DNA of 64,000 nucleotides, taken from contig CALZFC010000109.1 of assembly GCA_945643635.1 (NCBI GenBank), positions 180,001-244,000 of the forward strand. Direction: 5' to 3'. The DNA comes from Allodiplogaster sudhausi (taxonomy: Eukaryota; Nematoda; Chromadorea; Rhabditida; Diplogasteridae). The notes under the pieces are model-generated. The model did no database searches. It was not told the origin of the DNA and worked only from the letters and a program-made list of their open reading frames with translations. The translations under genes were made by a program, and so were the position numbers. Shown piece after piece: positions 61,462-64,000 of this stretch (its first letter is position 1; each line of letters begins with the position of its first letter).

Positions 61462-62113
61462 CTTAACCAGATATGTAGATGTATTGAGAGGGTGCCAAGA
61501 AAGAGAGAAAACGGTAGAGAAAAAGAAAGGCACTGTCCAGAGCCTGCTAGGCTTACTCATCGGCTACTTGGGTCAGACTGCTACTTGCCTGCGTCTCTTC
61601 TGAAATACGTAATTCTAGCACACTTGGCAACTTATTCGAATACGAACACGTTTCTTTACACAGAAAATGGCGTTTACATGGACGGACAAATGTACACACA
61701 AGACAGAATCATTTTGAACATAAATTCACTCATAATTAGCAGCTTTCTATATTTACATTTTTAATCAAAATCTCCTTCTTTTAACTCTCAATTAGAAGCT
61801 ATCGTTTTTTTTAAACAGGGCTATCATTTTTATTCTATCAGAATTATCTTCTACTCATTCTCTATCAGAATTTCATCTTCTTACTCTCAACCAAATTTTA
61901 GTTTCGCCTGTCATTAAAATTAAAATTTCTGCTCTCAACAAAAGATATTACTGGCTGCTTATTAAAAGTACTTTCGTCTTCTTTCTAATCACATTCTCAA
62001 GCGTTGTCTTTTTTTTTGGTTGAGTGTTTAAGTGATAAGTCGTCGCTTGCGCCTTTCACTGAACAGAAAAATACATGAACATATACTACTAACTAACAAG
62101 GAATTCAATGCTC
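61462..62113. other. leader region between right direct repeat and first exon
   Basis: AT-rich, with no supported gene. For the minus-strand genes this would be 5' leader or promoter-proximal sequence. Confidence 0.3.
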
Positions 62114-62451
62114 GAGTCGAGGGGAGCAGAGGAAGAGTAGAGGGGCCCGAGGCGTGGTGGACCGTCGGAGGGGGAGACACCATGGGAAGGGAAGAAGAGA
62201 GAAGAGAGGACGGGAGGACAGAAGACCAAGAGACCTAAGGGGGACGCGGCGGTCGGCAAACCGCCTCCGGGGGAGACCTCTAGATGAGTCATATCCAATA
62301 CTCAAGTACTTGAGAGAAAGGGGAGGAACAGGAAAGGGAGGAGCTAGGAGAGCGAGCTAACTACAGTATACATAGAAGAAAGAGACATACGTACATACAC
62401 ACTAGAAATAGATATACACTAGAATTACACCATTACTCACATACACTTACA
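62114..62451. repeat. 338-bp direct repeat, right copy (LTR-like)
   Basis: Same orientation as 50755-51093. It ends exactly where the hAT right half starts. For the minus-strand genes inside the unit this copy is upstream, so it could hold their promoter. Confidence 0.95.
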
Positions 62452-62653
62452 TATAGAAGAAAGTCATTTAGGGGGAAAAATAAACAAATGAAAAAAGCTT
62501 TGCATTTAACAATGCCACCAGTCGTCCTGACTGGACAAAATTGTGTGCTTATCCAGCCCAATCGGGGGTGCGGGCCCGGCCCAACTTTTTTGGGCCCGGC
62601 TCCGGGCCCTGGAAAGTTGGGCTGGCCTGCCCTACGAGTATTTTGCACCTCTG
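62452..62653. mobile_element. right part of the same hAT-type element
   Basis: Resumes at TATAGAAG and continues AACAATGCCACCAGTCGTCC, CAATCGGGGGTGCGGGC, ending TTGCACCTCTG at 62653. Flanks of the rejoined element are CCCCTGAG at 50425-50432 and CCCCCTGA from 62654, an imperfect 8-bp duplication. Confidence 0.75.
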
Positions 62654-62865
62654 CCCCCTGACACGTCGATAGAGAATAAATTTTCCTACTTCTGCTCGAT
62701 TCGCCTGCAGCCGCACGATTGTTATGGCAGTCAGGGCACAAGCGAGAAAGCCGAAGAGTCCCGATGTCATCGTCAAGATTGCTGAAGGTTGGAAAAAGGT
62801 CTAAAATAATGGCCATAAATTATTTTTGTTTCTAACACATATTATGTAAATTGCCAAGGATAGCA

Positions 62866-62955
62866 TGCGATCGACAGAGAGAGCGAGAGAGAAGGAGAGA
62901 GAGAGAGAGAAAGAAGGAGAGAGAGAGCGAGAGAAGGAGAGAGTGAAATAGAAAG
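62866..62955. repeat. GA-rich microsatellite in R6 intron 3
   Basis: GAGAGCGAGAGAGAAGGAGAG-type repeat between R6 exons 3 and 4; the serine/leucine-rich minus frame is an artefact. Confidence 0.85.
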
Positions 62956-64000
62956 ATAAAGGGTGAGATATAGTGAGCGAGAGACACAGAGTAGTTAAAG
63001 CCAGTTACCTGATCACTGAAAGATTTTTCTATCATGAGCATATAGGAGCCGTTGGCAGAGATAACATTAAATCGAGCAGGCAGCGGCATCCACTAAACGA
63101 GCACAGGCAAAATTGCGACGAGCGCGTAGAATTTACGGCTGTTCTCATTCCAAAACTAGAAGTGTAAAAAAAAGAGTCAGAGATCACTGCCAGCTCCATT
63201 TTCTAAACCTATATGATTAGGTATCATTTTGTTTGCTCTCTTTTGTAAAGCTATGCAGTAATAAATGTTGATGTATATCTGTTCATAGCACTTTTTTTGT
63301 TGCGTATTTAATTTCAACAAATTATATTTTCACTATGACGTTGACTTATTTTAAACTTCAATTAGGGTAAAATTTGTATTATGTACTTAGATATAGTTTT
63401 AAAAAAAACGCGTTAATGTATATGTATAAATTTTGATATAAACATTAAAAAGACGCTTCCATTAGTTGATTTAAGCTGAATTTAATTTTCTTTAAGAAAA
63501 AACAACTCTTTGAAGCAGAAAGTGATATGGAAGATTTAAAAATAAACACCAAAATAAAATTCGTTAAAATAAAGACCTGCGGCATACGCGTTGGCCAGAA
63601 AACGATGGAATATCGATTAAGGGCGGAGATGAGTGAAATTGTGAAGTGAAGCTGATTCCGCCAGCACATCGACAACACCAAGGGCATCAACCAACGTGAA
63701 GGTGTTCCGCCGCCCATTAGGGGAAGCAGCCAGGTGCACCCCCCAGCTGTTGTTAAGCAGCATCAACGGCAGCACGTTCAGCAGAAAGAGTGGCGTACTC
63801 TTAAGACAGCCTATCTGTATGGCTCGATCTGCGCCCTGCACTAGTATCTGTTTTCAGCAAGTTTAAAAATCAAAAGTTTCCTAGTACAGCACTGTATTAT
63901 ACTCTGCTCTACTCTTACAGATGGGCTCTCTTAAAGGAGACATCCGGGGAATAATTATTTTCTCTACCTCTAGATTGTGCAGTAGCGTTCCGTTCTGTAG

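Larger units (their letters stand above)
50672..62451. mobile_element. 11.8-kb direct-repeat-bounded unit carrying a NADAR-domain gene
   Basis: Sits exactly between the two halves of one hAT element, so it entered as one block. Near-identical direct repeats lie close to or at its ends (50755-51093, 62114-62451). The right repeat runs to the junction; the left one is separated from it by about 84 bp. The TG...CA ends (TGCTGG at 50672, CTTACA at 62451) and repeat orientation look like LTRs, but no gag, protease, reverse transcriptase, RNase H or integrase motif is visible, and no clean target duplication (TATA on both sides is the best candidate). Inside are a multi-exon - strand NADAR gene, a second - strand gene, and a complete hAT copy. 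Intron-rich cargo is odd for a retroelement. Confidence 0.65.
49389..63799 (-). pseudogene. R6: receptor pseudogene split by hAT and the 11.8-kb unit
   Basis: Exon 2 (63799 to about 63577), exon 3 (about 63155-63009), exon 4 (about 62800-62692), exon 5 (about 50368-50273), exon 6 (about 50142-50000) and exon 7 (about 49546 to TAG at 49389). Exon 1 would lie beyond the window. Exon 3 has TAG at 63093-63095 where R3 has Tyr; exon 2 has a one-base insertion in the NNSWG region that shifts the frame. Exons 4-7 are open (SGLFGFLACALTAITIVRLQ; YAYIFLGSEVFLDIHAFC). About 12.2 kb of inserted DNA lies in intron 4. Confidence 0.8.

Noticed and set aside
51094..62113. Ordinary gag-pol of an LTR retrotransposon
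   Set aside because: I looked on both strands for long frames with RT (YxDD), protease, RNase H or integrase motifs and saw none; a profile search is still needed.
25747..63799. Stop-codon recoding in the receptor copies
   Set aside because: Both TAG and TAA occur, at different positions in each copy, alongside frameshifts and deletions, and the intact genes in the window use both as normal stops; decay is simpler.

Overview
The window is nuclear DNA of a nematode. The evidence is multi-exon genes with mostly short introns, TTTCAG-type acceptors 10 to 25 nt upstream of several start codons (as expected for spliced-leader trans-splicing), and two families of nematode chemoreceptor-like seven-transmembrane proteins (Srsx-like and SRG-superfamily-like). 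The species cannot be named from the sequence. All splice models were made by eye from phase-consistent GT-AG (rarely GC-AG) junctions and protein-family resemblance.

Layout. 1-848: 3' end of an unrecognised + strand gene. 1592-4398 (-): complete nine-exon mitochondrial dicarboxylate carrier (SLC25A10-like, 287 aa). 4952-12477 (-): lipase maturation factor (LMF1/LMF2-like), about 17 to 19 exons, with a possible in-frame duplicated membrane exon. 13.5-20.5 kb: gene-poor DNA with orphan exons, a 1.3-kb (GAAA)n tract, long GA/CT tracts and a small predicted membrane protein gene (-). 20934-25298 (+): ten-exon Srsx-like receptor with a long cytoplasmic tail.

25.7-64 kb is an array of six copies of one seven-exon chemoreceptor gene, called here R1 to R6. 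Only R3 (35027-37538) is intact; the others carry stops, frameshifts, deletions or insertions. The copies sit in repeated blocks and have been hit by transposons whose ends and target-site duplications can be read directly: a Merlin-family element (44516-46938, TSD ATTTTTAC), a 1139-bp element (31172-32310, TSD CTG, confirmed by a paralogous empty site), a palindrome-ended element in R4 exon 7 (38963-40878), hAT-type elements, and smaller inverted-repeat elements.

The most unusual part is about 50.67-62.45 kb. An 11.8-kb unit bounded by 339-bp direct repeats lies inside a hAT element, which itself lies in an intron of pseudogene R6. The unit carries a many-exon minus-strand gene with a NADAR (YbiA/DUF1768-like) domain and a second basic-protein gene. 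I see no reverse transcriptase, integrase or transposase in it, so how it moves is not explained.
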